Positions 44,191 to 53,469 of a stretch of 64,000 nt of DNA are shown here, piece by piece. The DNA comes from ANME-2 cluster archaeon (GTDB lineage: Archaea > Halobacteriota > Methanosarcinia > Methanosarcinales > Methanocomedenaceae): positions 1-64,000 of the forward strand of contig JAHYIS010000010.1 in NCBI GenBank assembly GCA_019429385.1, written 5' to 3'. Below the pieces are notes generated by a model. The model did not search any database. It saw only the letters and a program-made list of their open reading frames with translations, and was not told where the DNA came from. Each line of letters starts with the position of its first letter. Position 1 is the stretch's first letter. The position numbers and the translations under genes were made by a program.

Positions 44191-44439
44191 ATGTATATAA
44201 TGGACAGTGATAGTCCAAAGGAAACTTTAATAAATAAGACCTTTGATTATTTAAATCGTCTTCCCCAGGATAAAGTTCTTGAAGTCGCAGAATTCGTTGA
44301 ATTTCTCTATCAGAAACATGAAGAGTATATTTTGAAACGTGGAATTCAAAAGGTCATATCCGATTCTAAATCGTTTCAATTTTTGGAAGAAGAAGAGGAA
44401 CTCTATACTTTAAATGATTTAAAAATGCGGTTCAAATGA
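44191..44439 (+). CDS. DUF2281-like antitoxin
   Basis: An 82-residue protein with the DUF2281/VapB-like pattern LNRLPQDKVLEVAEFVEFLY near residue 20, followed by a Glu-rich tail. Such proteins usually act as antitoxins to PIN or MazF toxins. The next frame begins in ATGA overlap and looks like a truncated MazF, so this is probably an orphan antitoxin. First or third in-frame ATG could be the start. Confidence 0.6.
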   Translation: MYIMDSDSPKETLINKTFDYLNRLPQDKVLEVAEFVEFLYQKHEEYILKRGIQKVISDSKSFQFLEEEEELYTLNDLKMRFK

Positions 44440-44504
44440 ACAAAGGCGACATTATTATATCAATATCCTATACAATATTAAATATTTGTAAAATGATTAT
44501 GTAA
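44436..44504 (+). pseudogene. MazF/PemK-type toxin remnant
   Basis: A 22-codon frame, starting in ATGA overlap with the antitoxin gene, reads MNKGDIIISISYT and stops soon afterwards. MNxGDIxLxxxPYT is the N-terminal signature of MazF/PemK RNases, so this looks like the stump of a toxin whose remainder is lost. The 250 bases after it hold nothing else coding. Confidence 0.45.
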
Positions 44505-44726
44505 TCAACTGATTTATCAAAATGTTGCTCCATTTTTAGCGCTACGATTGTTATGTTGTATCAAGATATCCCATATGATGCACACAACCCTATTCGCCTT
44601 CAATAACTATTCCTGTACTCAAAGTACAAGGTCTTAATTATACTTAAACAAAACGATTTTTCGCTTTAAATCCTGTTAAATATTAATTTACATTGCACCT
44701 ATATTTAGGCGTACCAAAACATATAA

Positions 44727-44752
44727 GTATATTTAGGTCAACCTAAATATAC
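44727..44752 (+). promoter_or_regulatory. 26-bp perfect palindrome, DtxR/IdeR-like operator
   Basis: GTATATTTAGGT-CA-ACCTAAATATAC has 12-bp perfect arms around a CA centre. TTAGG...CCTAA is the DtxR/IdeR/SirR core. It overlaps the downstream side of a TATA-like CATATAAG (44719-44727) and ends 21 bases before the FTR1 start, so binding would block transcription. A related CCTATATTTAGG word lies at about 44698-44709. Confidence 0.8.
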
Positions 44753-44773
44753 CAGAAACAAAAGGTGAACACT

Positions 44774-45580
44774 ATGATACCAAGTTTTATAATAACATTC
44801 AGAGAAGGTCTGGAAGCCTTCCTGATAGTGGGAATTATCCTGGCCTACTTAACCCGGACCCAACAGGAACAATTGAAGAAATATGTCTATTATGGCACAT
44901 TCGCCGCAATCGTTGCCAGCCTGTTGGCAGCGGCAGCCTTTAACATGCTGGCAATACAGTTCGCAGGCCGGAACGAAGAACTGTTCGAAGGTATAGTCAT
45001 GCTGCTGGCCGCTGCTGTACTGACCAGTATGATCATCTGGATGCTCAAGGAATCAGCACACATCAAGGGTGACATTTAGCGCAAGGCTAGCCAGTCCGCC
45101 ACTACCGGACTTGCTGTGCTGGCCTTTGTTTCGGTGTTCAGGGAAGGCTTGGAAACCGTACTGTTCCTCGGAGCAGCAGCCCTGGGAGCAGAGCGCAGCA
45201 CTGACGTGCTCCTTGGCGGTGTTGCCGGACTTGCGGTGTCACTGGTCGTTACCTATGCACTATTCAAGTCTACCGTGAACCTTGAGATAAGGGTATTCTT
45301 CAAGGTGACCAGTGTTTTCCTGATATTGTTCGCAGCAGGCCTGACCGCCCATGGAGTTCATGAACTCCAGGAAGCTGCAGTTGTTCCTGTAATTGTCGAA
45401 CATGTGTGGGATACCAACGGCATACTGGACGAGAATAGTACTGCCGGCAGCCTGGCCAGGAGCTTGCTGGGATACAATGGCAATCCCTCCCTGCTCGAAG
45501 TACTCTCCTATGCAGGGTATTACCTGGCCGCGTACCTGTTCTACCGTTACACGACCAGGAAAGATACGAGCTCGGGGTAA
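44774..45580 (+). pseudogene. FTR1-type iron permease with an in-frame TAG
   Basis: From ATG 44774 to TAA 45580 a 269-codon frame is open except for TAG at codon 102 (45077-45079), between IIWMLKESAHIKGDI and RKASQSATTGLAVLAFVSVF. Both REGLE motifs of the FTR1/EfeU family are intact: FREGLEAFLIVG (helix 1) and FREGLETVLFLG (helix 4), with about seven helices in total. The stop lies in the cytosolic loop before helix 4. It may be inactivated, read through, or a sequencing variant. It has a metal-type operator immediately upstream. Confidence 0.8.
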
Positions 45581-45606
45581 TGCCGGGTAATTCTGGCACG
45601 TCCTTG

Positions 45607-46674
45607 TCATCGAGGTTGACTGATAGTGGTACCCGATATTGCAAGGCTTACCAGGCTCAGCCCTGCTGCGCCAATGAACACGGCATTGAATCCCCATACA
45701 TTGGACACCACACCGCCAAAGAGAGCTCCCGTTATCATGGAAAGGCTGATGACCGAATTGAGATAACCTGCAGCTGTGGCTTTATCCGTGTTGCGCTGCA
45801 GGAGCAGTTCGGTGGAGCCCACAAGCAGGAAGGACCAGGAAAGGGCTACCAGGAACATGGCGGGAATGATGTGAAAATATGTCGAAGCCGGAAGCAGGCT
45901 CAAAAAAGCGGCCACCGACAGCATATACCCTATCTTTACAATCCGCTCCATATTCAGGCCGTCCATCCGGCGCATCATAAAAAACTGCATCAGGGGGTTA
46001 ATGGAATACAGGATACCTATCCAGAATTTATCTGCACCGAGGCTTACCAGGTATAGGGGAAATATAGTCCAGCATCCAACAGCTCCCGTGTGCCGTAAAA
46101 AGAAGGTCAGGTAGATATTCCAGTTATTCTTTATTGTGGCTATTGAGAAATAATCCACTTTGACACGTTGTACGTTCACGTTGGGCATTTTCGCTGCTAA
46201 CATAAATGAGATGAGCAGCATGAGCGAACTGACCACGAAAATGGGAGCATAGTCCCCGATAATACCTGCTCCGAAAAAACCTGCAGCCCAGCCAAGGGCG
46301 CCAAAGGAACTGAACTTGCCAATGCTGCGCTTGAGCCCGTAAACATGCATGATAAGAGCTGCCGGGTACATGCCTACGCAAATTCCCAACACACCCCTGA
46401 TAATGGCCAGGCTGAGCGGGTCATAAGCGAACAGCTGGAGAGAATACGCCACTGCCGAACAGGCAAGTCCGACAAGGAGCATTTTTTTGATATCCCAGGT
46501 ATCGGCAACTTTGCTGAAAAAAGATGATGAGACAAAGAGACATGCGCCGTACACGCTCATAATGATGCCCACCTGGGTGTAGTTCGCGCCCATATCCCCG
46601 GCCAGCAGGGGGATGAACAACATGGACATCATTATAGATGTGTTCGTGAAAAACTGGATGGAGTTGAGCTTCAT
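45607..46674 (-). CDS. Major facilitator superfamily transporter
   Basis: A 355-residue MFS protein with about eleven or twelve helices; the cytoplasmic loop 2-3 motif reads SKVADTWDIKKMLLVGL, a G-x-x-x-D-R-x-G-R/K variant. N-terminal residues ~1-180 and C-terminal ~190-355 are the two bundles. Substrate unknown. It is convergent with FTR1 and beside other metal-transport genes. Confidence 0.8.
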   Translation of the reverse strand: MKLNSIQFFTNTSIMMSMLFIPLLAGDMGANYTQVGIIMSVYGACLFVSSSFFSKVADTWDIKKMLLVGLACSAVAYSLQLFAYDPLSLAIIRGVLGICVGMYPAALIMHVYGLKRSIGKFSSFGALGWAAGFFGAGIIGDYAPIFVVSSLMLLISFMLAAKMPNVNVQRVKVDYFSIATIKNNWNIYLTFFLRHTGAVGCWTIFPLYLVSLGADKFWIGILYSINPLMQFFMMRRMDGLNMERIVKIGYMLSVAAFLSLLPASTYFHIIPAMFLVALSWSFLLVGSTELLLQRNTDKATAAGYLNSVISLSMITGALFGGVVSNVWGFNAVFIGAAGLSLVSLAISGTTISQPR

Positions 46675-46724
46675 TCTGGGTGTAAATAGACGTGGGGTCT
46701 ATTTCAAAGTATGCTGGTGATACT

Positions 46725-48134
46725 TCAATGGCTGTGATGATAATGTGCAGCCGGCATGAGCGAGTAGAATGCCCGTGACACTACTTCGTTCAGTGCCGGA
46801 TGGATATCCATTCCATCCAGAATGGGATGTGCACTCTGCTGGGGAGTGTACATAAGAGATATTATCTCATGGATCAGGACAGAAGCATGCGGGCCAATGA
46901 TATGTGCCCCTAATATCCTGTACGTGTGCACCTCCACAATGACCTTGACAAAATAATCCTTCGCGTTCATCGCCATACCTTTGGCAGTATCCTCATATCG
47001 TTGAAAACCGATGAGTACCCTGTCCTCACCCAGCGTATCAATGGCCTCTTTTTCCCTTAATCCCACGCTGGCAATTTCTGGATATGAAAAAACCGCGTGG
47101 GGTACTGCATGGTAGTCTGCCTTTACTTTTTTCCCCAATACTGCATTATAATAAACGAGAGATGATTCATAGTTGGCAACATGTTTGAACAGGTATTTTC
47201 CATTGGCATCTCCGAACGCCCAGATGTTTGGCTGTGTGGTCTCAAGGTATTCGTTCACCACTATCCATCCATTACCATCAGTTTTTATTCCTCCCTTTTC
47301 AGGATGCAGGATATCGGTATTGGGTCCCCTGCCGGTCGCAACGAGGACCTCATGTGCATCCACTATGACCTCCTTACCGCTGGTCCTGTCCTTTGCAATA
47401 ACCTTTTTCAAACCGTCAGCACCCGTGGTAACCTCGATGACTTCATGGTCTGTGACCAGGTCAAGATATCCTGACATTACTTTCTTCGCCAGTGCTGAAA
47501 CCTCTGGTTCTTCTTCGGGAATGAACTGGGGATTCCTCCCTATGATAGTTACCTTTGAACCCATAGCAGAAAAGAAATGACCGTACTCGGCTGCAATGTA
47601 TCCGCCACCTATGATCACAATACTCTCAGGGAGAGCGGTCATGGCAAGCACCGTATCGCTTGTAAGATAGGATACCGTATCCAATCCCTTTACCGGGGGT
47701 ACCAGGGTCTTTGAACCGGTGCAGAGAAATATCATTTTTGAAGTGATGGTCTCGCTGCCGACTTTTAATGTATAGGGAGCAACGAATTGTGCAACTTCGG
47801 GATAATACTCTATGTTCTTATCATCTGAGAGTCCCTTGCGTATCATATCGACGCTTTCTGATATATGGGTCCTCATCCTTTCCATTACATTCCCAAAATC
47901 AATGTTCTTTATTTCCACATCAATGCCAAAGGTACCGGCAGTCCCTATCTCCCGTATGAGCTCTGCCGGATAGAGAAGTAATTTTGATGGTATGCAACCC
48001 CGCGTAAGGCATATCCCACCTGGTTCATCCTTATCGATAACTGCAATTTTCCATTCAGGATTCACCTGTAGTAGCGAACCAATAATGTTCATTGCAGAAC
48101 CAGTTCCAATTACGATAAGATCATACTGTTTCAT
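46725..48134 (-). CDS. Dihydrolipoamide dehydrogenase-like flavoprotein disulfide reductase
   Basis: A 469-residue class I pyridine nucleotide-disulfide oxidoreductase. FAD motif IVIGTGSAMNIIG, redox disulfide GGICLTRGCIPSK, NAD(P) motif VIIGGGYIAAEYG, and dimerisation end DIHPALNEVVSRAF with the His-Pro-x-x-x-Glu dyad; tail AAHYHHSH is His-rich. The missing third Gly in G-T-G-S-A-M-N is unusual. No 2-oxoacid dehydrogenase genes adjoin, so the substrate may be another disulfide or a metal/mercuric-like acceptor. Start MKQYDLIVIG at 48134 is preferred over ATG 48176. Confidence 0.85.
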   Translation of the reverse strand: MKQYDLIVIGTGSAMNIIGSLLQVNPEWKIAVIDKDEPGGICLTRGCIPSKLLLYPAELIREIGTAGTFGIDVEIKNIDFGNVMERMRTHISESVDMIRKGLSDDKNIEYYPEVAQFVAPYTLKVGSETITSKMIFLCTGSKTLVPPVKGLDTVSYLTSDTVLAMTALPESIVIIGGGYIAAEYGHFFSAMGSKVTIIGRNPQFIPEEEPEVSALAKKVMSGYLDLVTDHEVIEVTTGADGLKKVIAKDRTSGKEVIVDAHEVLVATGRGPNTDILHPEKGGIKTDGNGWIVVNEYLETTQPNIWAFGDANGKYLFKHVANYESSLVYYNAVLGKKVKADYHAVPHAVFSYPEIASVGLREKEAIDTLGEDRVLIGFQRYEDTAKGMAMNAKDYFVKVIVEVHTYRILGAHIIGPHASVLIHEIISLMYTPQQSAHPILDGMDIHPALNEVVSRAFYSLMPAAHYHHSH

Positions 48135-48389
48135 TTCATCAAACCCCTTAATGAACACATTACGTTTTTTGTACATAGCTGTTTCTAAGATCGGATCTGT
48201 TAAGAATGATAATATCCGGTCTAATCAAGATACGAACAGTTCAGACTATCCGGTCACTCTGGCAGTATCCGGTAAAAATCGCACGTACGGTTCAAAAAAG
48301 AAGGAGAACGAGCAACCGTTCTCCTTATCGATCGGTGTTCAGGAACTTTGTAAATGATTGTATGTTCCTTACTCGAATTTTCCTGACAT

Positions 48390-49052
48390 CTACTTCGTTT
48401 TCCTGAAACCTTCCAGCAGATTGTCCATCAACTCAGGTGCCCTGTCCTTCATGCCGAAACCGACAATTATCGCAATGCTTAACCCTAATCCTAATGCAAT
48501 TCCCCAGGCGAACGCGTCAGCAATGACATAGAAGATGCCTATGTTCACTCGTAGCTTATCAAGGGTTATCATCATCACGATAAAGTATAGAACCAGTTTC
48601 ACGACCATTGATAGTACCTGAATATAAGCAATGCCCATGGATTCTCCCATGTTTTTCAGGATATCACCGATAAAATCAGCAATTATCAAACCGATAAGCA
48701 GGATCAACATTGCTGCAAATACATTGGGCAGGTAATTAACAAGCTGCTGGATTATTGAATTGACCACGGGTATATTCAAGTAATCCGCTGCGATCATAAT
48801 AGCTATCAGATAAATGAACCACCTGACCACGATACCGAACAAACCTAAAACGGTCGTGCCTGCGGCTTCTACTGCCTTTTCAATGACAGAACCTCTTAAT
48901 GTCTTGTCCAGTCCAGCCTTTTCTACGATCTTGCTCGCTGCATTTCCCAATACCTTTCCCAGGATAAGTCCCACAATTATCGCCAGTGCAGCCATGAATA
49001 TATTCGGTATCATACTTCCTATTGTACCTATTATTGAACTAAGTGTAGCCAA
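48390..49052 (-). CDS. TM-helix repeat / mechanosensitive-channel-like membrane protein
   Basis: A 220-residue membrane protein with repeated conserved TM-helix units (CmpX-like): NIFMAALAIIVGLILGKVLG, then VVRWFIYLIAIMIAADYLNI, NVFAAMLILLIGLIIADFIG and VVKLVLYFIVMMITLDKLRV, closing with GIALGLGLSIAIIVGFGMKD. It lacks the MscS beta domain. Roles in osmotic or ionic sensing are proposed for the family, not proven. TAG stop. Confidence 0.8.
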   Translation of the reverse strand: MATLSSIIGTIGSMIPNIFMAALAIIVGLILGKVLGNAASKIVEKAGLDKTLRGSVIEKAVEAAGTTVLGLFGIVVRWFIYLIAIMIAADYLNIPVVNSIIQQLVNYLPNVFAAMLILLIGLIIADFIGDILKNMGESMGIAYIQVLSMVVKLVLYFIVMMITLDKLRVNIGIFYVIADAFAWGIALGLGLSIAIIVGFGMKDRAPELMDNLLEGFRKTK

Positions 49053-49270
49053 AATATCACCTGACCTTCGATATTCTTTTACATCATATTAATTTTACCG
49101 CAATAAGGCACGTAAAAAGAACTGAGCAGGATATGGGTGTGTGTATTCAAAAGCTGTTGTTAGCCGCGTGTTTTGTCTATCCGCTTACTTTCACCACTAT
49201 TTGTTCCATGAGAAATGAACCCCGTCAACAATAAGTTAAAATATCAAGGAGCGTAAACGTAACAATCCAG

Positions 49271-50317
49271 ATGAAAACGGATTACCTGAAAAACAAATCT
49301 GGAATTAAGATGCTGTTTCCCTTAATTATTGTCGTTCTTATCATCATCTCATTATTTGTCGCTTTTTCTCATGAACCACCATCACGCTCGGTTGTCATAT
49401 ACACCTCGGTTGACCAGGTATATTCAGAACCCATATTCAAAGAGTTTGAAGCACAGACCGGTATAAAGGTCCTCCCTGTTTATGACGTGGAAGCCACCAA
49501 GACCACAGGTCTGGTGAACCGCCTGATCGCAGAAAAAAATCGACCGCTTGCGGATGTTTTCTGGAATGGGGAATTTACCCGGACCATCCTCTTAAAGTAA
49601 GAAGGAGTGCTGGCCCCCTACCAGTCTGCATCGGCCAACGATATTCCCACACGGTATATTGACCCGGAAGGCTACTGGACCGGCTTTGGTGGCCGCGCGA
49701 GAATAGTGCTGGTCAATACAAACCTGGTTCCAGCTGACGAATACCCGAAATCCATCTTTGACCTGCCCAACCGCAGCAGGGTTGGTATCGCTTATCCCAT
49801 GTTCGGCACCTCAGCCACCCATGCTGCGGCCCTGTACGCAACTCTCGGGCCCGATGAAGCAAGAGACCTCTTTTCAAACCTGCAGTCCGGTGGCGTACGG
49901 GTAGTGGATGGCAATTCTGTTGTCAGGGACCTGGTAGCCAGTGGCCAGCTTGACATGGGCCTTACCGATACCGATGATGCCTGCGGTGCCATCAGGAAGG
50001 GGGCACCCGTTGAGGTAATCTTCCCTGACCAGTCTGAAAATGGTCTGGGAACGTTCATCATACCCAACACGGTTGCATTGATACAACGTTCACCCAATCC
50101 CGTTGAGGCAAAGATATTGATCGACTACCTCCTGAGCAGACACGTGGAAAGTTCACTGGTGACCTCGGGCTGGATACAGGTATCCCTGCGTTTGGTCGAT
50201 GGAGAGCCCCTGTGTCCTCTTGCACCCGGTATCAAGGATATGACCATCAGCTTCGACGACATCTATCAGCAGAACCAGCTGGCAAAAGAGGATTTGAGAG
50301 AGATATTCATTCGGTAA
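49271..50317 (+). pseudogene. Iron(III) ABC transporter substrate-binding protein with an in-frame TAA
   Basis: A 349-codon frame from ATG 49271 is broken only by TAA at codon 110 (49598-49600), between GEFTRTILLK and EGVLAPYQSASANDIPTRYI. N-terminal membrane anchor MLFPLIIVVLIIISLFVAFS, then VVIYTSVDQVYSEPIFKEFE, GYWTGFGGRARIVLVNTNLV, GTSATHAAALYATLG and DTDDACGAIRKGAPVEVI: the ferric-binding (FbpA/AfuA) family. One base change (AAA or CAA to TAA) explains it. It precedes the permease gene by 8 bases. Confidence 0.82.
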
Positions 50318-50325
50318 CAACAGAA

Positions 50326-51813
50326 ATGAAAAAAACCATGTCCATTCCCTACAGGTACCAACACCGTTCACCAGGCAGTTACCTGCACATCTTCGGGCTG
50401 CTCGCATTTACATTCATCGTATTCGGACCACTGCTGTCTTTAGTTGTGGATTCTGCTGGCTATCTCGCATCAGAACCCGGACAAGTAATCCCTACCGAAC
50501 GAAGTTCGGGATTGCTTTTTAACAGTATCGCCCTGGCCTTTTGTGTGGCAGCGGGCGGTATAATACTGGGTGTGATGATCGCAAGTGTCCTATGGCGCTG
50601 GCAGTCAGGACGAAAACATTCATTGCGCTGGTTTCTCCTGGTATTCGCCCCCATCCCCCCGTATGTGCATGCACTGGCATGGTCTACGTCAATGTCGTAT
50701 CTCAGCGATATTCTTGTACGGTTCGGACTGCCCGGAATCTCGCTACAGGGATGGTCAGGAAGCTGGTGGGTCCAGCTTATGGCTTTGCTACCCATAGCGG
50801 TCGGACTGTCACTCATAGGATTTGAATCCGTGGAGATAACCATGATCGAAGCTGCCAGGCTTGTCCGCTCTGATATACAGGTCCTGTTGAGGGTTATCCT
50901 GCCACTTATGGCACCCATGCTTGCAGCGGGTACAGGCATCCTGTTCCTGCTCAGTCTTGTGGATTACAGTGTCCCCTCCCTGTTCGGATTAAATGTCTAT
51001 TCACTTGAGATATTTGCAGAATACGGCGCAACCAACCAGCCGTCAAGTGCTTTTTTACTGGCCCTGCCCGAACTGTTCATTACTCTCGCTGTTATCCTGT
51101 TAGCACGGAACGCACTCAAAGATGCCGTCCAGAATCAGGTCCGGAGCCGGGCAGGTACATACGATTGGCCGCTCTGGTTCACCTGGCTGCAACGGTTTGC
51201 CATTATCGTTCTCTTCCTGCAGATATCTATCCTGGTACTGAGCCTTGTCTCGTCTGCCGGAACAGGGAAGGACCTTGCACTGACAATCTCAATGTCACGC
51301 AGTGAGATATCGTTCACGTTCTGGATATGCATAGCTGCATCTCTCATCTGCCTGCCCTTTGCCCTTGCAGCAGCGCACGAGATGCAAAGGAAGGATTGGC
51401 GGGGAACAGTATGGTGGGTGCTGGTAATATCACCGCTGGCAGTACCTGCTCCCCTGGTGGGTATCGGCATGGTATCGTTATGGAACCGTCCCCTCTGGTA
51501 CGAACTGTACGGCACTTCTGCCATGCCTCTCCTGGCGCTCCTGGCCCGGTTCACGCCTCTGGCTGCCATAGTCCTTATGGCACAATTGCGCCGCATCGAT
51601 CCATTACTGTTAGACGCAGCACAGGTCTTTGATACTCATCCGCTTCGGACCTGGTTCCAGGTCAGGTTGCCGCTCATGACCCCTGGTTTAATGGCTGCTG
51701 CATTCATAACATTTGCATTGAGCATAGGAGAACTGGGTGCGACCCTCATAACAGTCCCGCCGGGACGGGGTACTCTCACCCTCAAGATATACAATTACAA
51801 ATCGGTTATGTGA
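50326..51813 (+). CDS. Iron(III) ABC transporter permease (FbpB-like)
   Basis: A 495-residue protein with about twelve helices in two duplicated permease halves. The EAA loops read IEAARLVRSDIQVLLRVILP near residue 180 and LDAAQVFDTHPLRTWFQVRL near 440, the second with the typical Asp/Ala-Ala pattern. ATG 50326 follows the substrate-binding gene by 8 bases; the longer upstream frame lies inside that gene. No ATP-binding gene follows. Confidence 0.88.
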   Translation: MKKTMSIPYRYQHRSPGSYLHIFGLLAFTFIVFGPLLSLVVDSAGYLASEPGQVIPTERSSGLLFNSIALAFCVAAGGIILGVMIASVLWRWQSGRKHSLRWFLLVFAPIPPYVHALAWSTSMSYLSDILVRFGLPGISLQGWSGSWWVQLMALLPIAVGLSLIGFESVEITMIEAARLVRSDIQVLLRVILPLMAPMLAAGTGILFLLSLVDYSVPSLFGLNVYSLEIFAEYGATNQPSSAFLLALPELFITLAVILLARNALKDAVQNQVRSRAGTYDWPLWFTWLQRFAIIVLFLQISILVLSLVSSAGTGKDLALTISMSRSEISFTFWICIAASLICLPFALAAAHEMQRKDWRGTVWWVLVISPLAVPAPLVGIGMVSLWNRPLWYELYGTSAMPLLALLARFTPLAAIVLMAQLRRIDPLLLDAAQVFDTHPLRTWFQVRLPLMTPGLMAAAFITFALSIGELGATLITVPPGRGTLTLKIYNYKSVM

Positions 51814-52103
51814 CCAGGCATAATGGCGGTTACCGACTGACACAGGATACCCTGTTACTGAGCAGGAGAATGCTGCTACTGGATACATTCCTGACCCTGA
51901 CCTCAGGCAGGATAGGACATGATGGAAAAGTGATCATTATCGGTTTCACCGGCATCCAGGCCGGGGTCCACGACCTGCTGTTCATAGATGCAAATAAAGA
52001 TAGTGTCCTGATAGATGCTGTATCGTCGGCTGTGATGCTTGATTATGTATCCCATTTCCTGGAACCCTCAGGAGCACTTGAAGGGAAAAACAAATCGGGC
52101 TAA
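51810..52103 (+). CDS. Small protein coupled to the permease, unknown
   Basis: A 97-residue frame with GTG start overlapping the permease stop by 4 bases (GTGA). Segments RLTQDTLLLSRRMLLLDTFL and KVIIIGFTGIQAGVHDLLFI look like folded alpha/beta protein. No Walker A or ABC signature, so it is not the missing ATPase. No family recognised; reality is supported by overlap only. Confidence 0.4.
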   Translation: MTRHNGGYRLTQDTLLLSRRMLLLDTFLTLTSGRIGHDGKVIIIGFTGIQAGVHDLLFIDANKDSVLIDAVSSAVMLDYVSHFLEPSGALEGKNKSG

Positions 52104-52275
52104 CTGTTTTTTTCAGGAAATGGTTACTCAGTATCGATTTTTACATATCTGCTTATCCATATTTGATCAGCAGGTACTCGATCTTTCAGGCATTTACGGT
52201 ATTCTCCTATACAAAATATGCCAGAGATAACCCTTTATATCCCATGAAATAATCTAACATACAGGTGAACTCCCG

Positions 52276-53469
52276 ATGAAATACATTGTACTCCTGGGCG
52301 ATGGCATGGCAGACTATCCCCTTGACGAACTGGGTGGACTGACCCCCCTGCAAGCTGCCCGTACCCCCAGCATGGACCGCATGGCAAAACAGGGGCAGTG
52401 CGGACTGGCGCAGACCGTTCCTGATGACATGCCTCCGGGTTCGGATGTTGCCAATCTCGCTATCCTTGGATATGACCCTGCAAAGTACTATTCGGGCAGG
52501 GGACCCCTGGAAGCTGCCAGTATGGGTGTGGAACTGGCTGCTGACGATATCGCGTTTCGCTGCAACCTCATCACTGAAAAGGACGGGGTCATTGCCGATT
52601 ACAGCGCAGGCCACATTTCTACTGAGGAAGCAGGAGAACTTATCCGGACGGTGGACGAACACTTAGGCAGCAACAACGCGCGGTTCCACGCCGGCATCAG
52701 CTACCGCCATCTGCTTGTGCTCTCAGGCGGCAGGGGAAAGGACGCCAGGTGCACCCCGCCCCATGACCAGGTGGGTGGCAGGGTGGTAGATTTCCTGCCA
52801 CACGGCCTGGATGCAGAATTTCTCATCCGGCTCATCATGGATTCAAAACCCGTGCTGGAAGGACATGAAATTAACCGGCGCAGGATGGCGCAAGGAAAGA
52901 ACACGGGCAATATGATATGGTTATGGGCGCAGGGCAGGGCACCGTCAATGCCACATTTCAGGGAGTTGTATGGTATAAGCGGGGCTATGATATCTGCCGT
53001 GGACCTGCTCAAAGGTCTGGGAGTATGTGCAGGGCTTAACGTGATCGACGTACCGGGCGCAACTGGCTACCTTGATACGAATTATACAGGAAAGGCAGAT
53101 GCTGCACTGCAGGCTCTGGAATCTTGTGATTTCGTGTACGTGCATGTGGAAGCTGCTGACGAGGCCGCGCATATTGGTGACCTGGATGCAAAGATACAGG
53201 CCATCGAGGACTTTGACAGCAAAGTAGTGGGGCACGTCATGGATGGAATGGCTGCATTTGATGATTATAAAATTTTACTGATGCCTGACCACAGTACACC
53301 CATACCCATGAAGACGCATACCCATGACCCTGTGCCTTTTGTGGTACTTTCAAGTAATGGTGGTGCGGATGATGTTATCGAATATAATGAGTTCTCTGTG
53401 AAGGCAGGTTCACTGGGAAGGGTAGAAGGGCACAGGATAATGAATTACCTGGTGCATGGAAAATTCTGA
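52276..53469 (+). CDS. apgM: Cofactor-independent phosphoglycerate mutase, archaeal type
   Basis: A 397-residue alkaline-phosphatase-fold enzyme interconverting 3- and 2-phosphoglycerate. Metal and nucleophile region LLGDGMADYPLDELGG; PSMDRMAKQGQCGLAQTVP; PPGSDVANLAILGYDP with the Ser nucleophile; YVHVEAADEAAHIGD and MPDHSTPI-type metal ligands. With pyruvate kinase 1.5 kb away it serves glycolysis/gluconeogenesis. Confidence 0.96.
   Translation: MKYIVLLGDGMADYPLDELGGLTPLQAARTPSMDRMAKQGQCGLAQTVPDDMPPGSDVANLAILGYDPAKYYSGRGPLEAASMGVELAADDIAFRCNLITEKDGVIADYSAGHISTEEAGELIRTVDEHLGSNNARFHAGISYRHLLVLSGGRGKDARCTPPHDQVGGRVVDFLPHGLDAEFLIRLIMDSKPVLEGHEINRRRMAQGKNTGNMIWLWAQGRAPSMPHFRELYGISGAMISAVDLLKGLGVCAGLNVIDVPGATGYLDTNYTGKADAALQALESCDFVYVHVEAADEAAHIGDLDAKIQAIEDFDSKVVGHVMDGMAAFDDYKILLMPDHSTPIPMKTHTHDPVPFVVLSSNGGADDVIEYNEFSVKAGSLGRVEGHRIMNYLVHGKF

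Noticed and set aside
5805-45580. Genome-wide reassignment of TAG to pyrrolysine
   Set aside because: TAG terminates about ten confident genes (helicase, ahaD, lipoprotein, ogt, arcS, winged-helix gene, proC, SPFH gene, TM-helix gene, pilin 2), and one of the three interrupted genes carries TAA. Local recoding stays possible but unproven.
48135-48389. Possible small gene between the disulfide reductase and TM-helix genes
   Set aside because: Overlapping short frames lack ribosome sites and protein-like composition; treated as intergenic.
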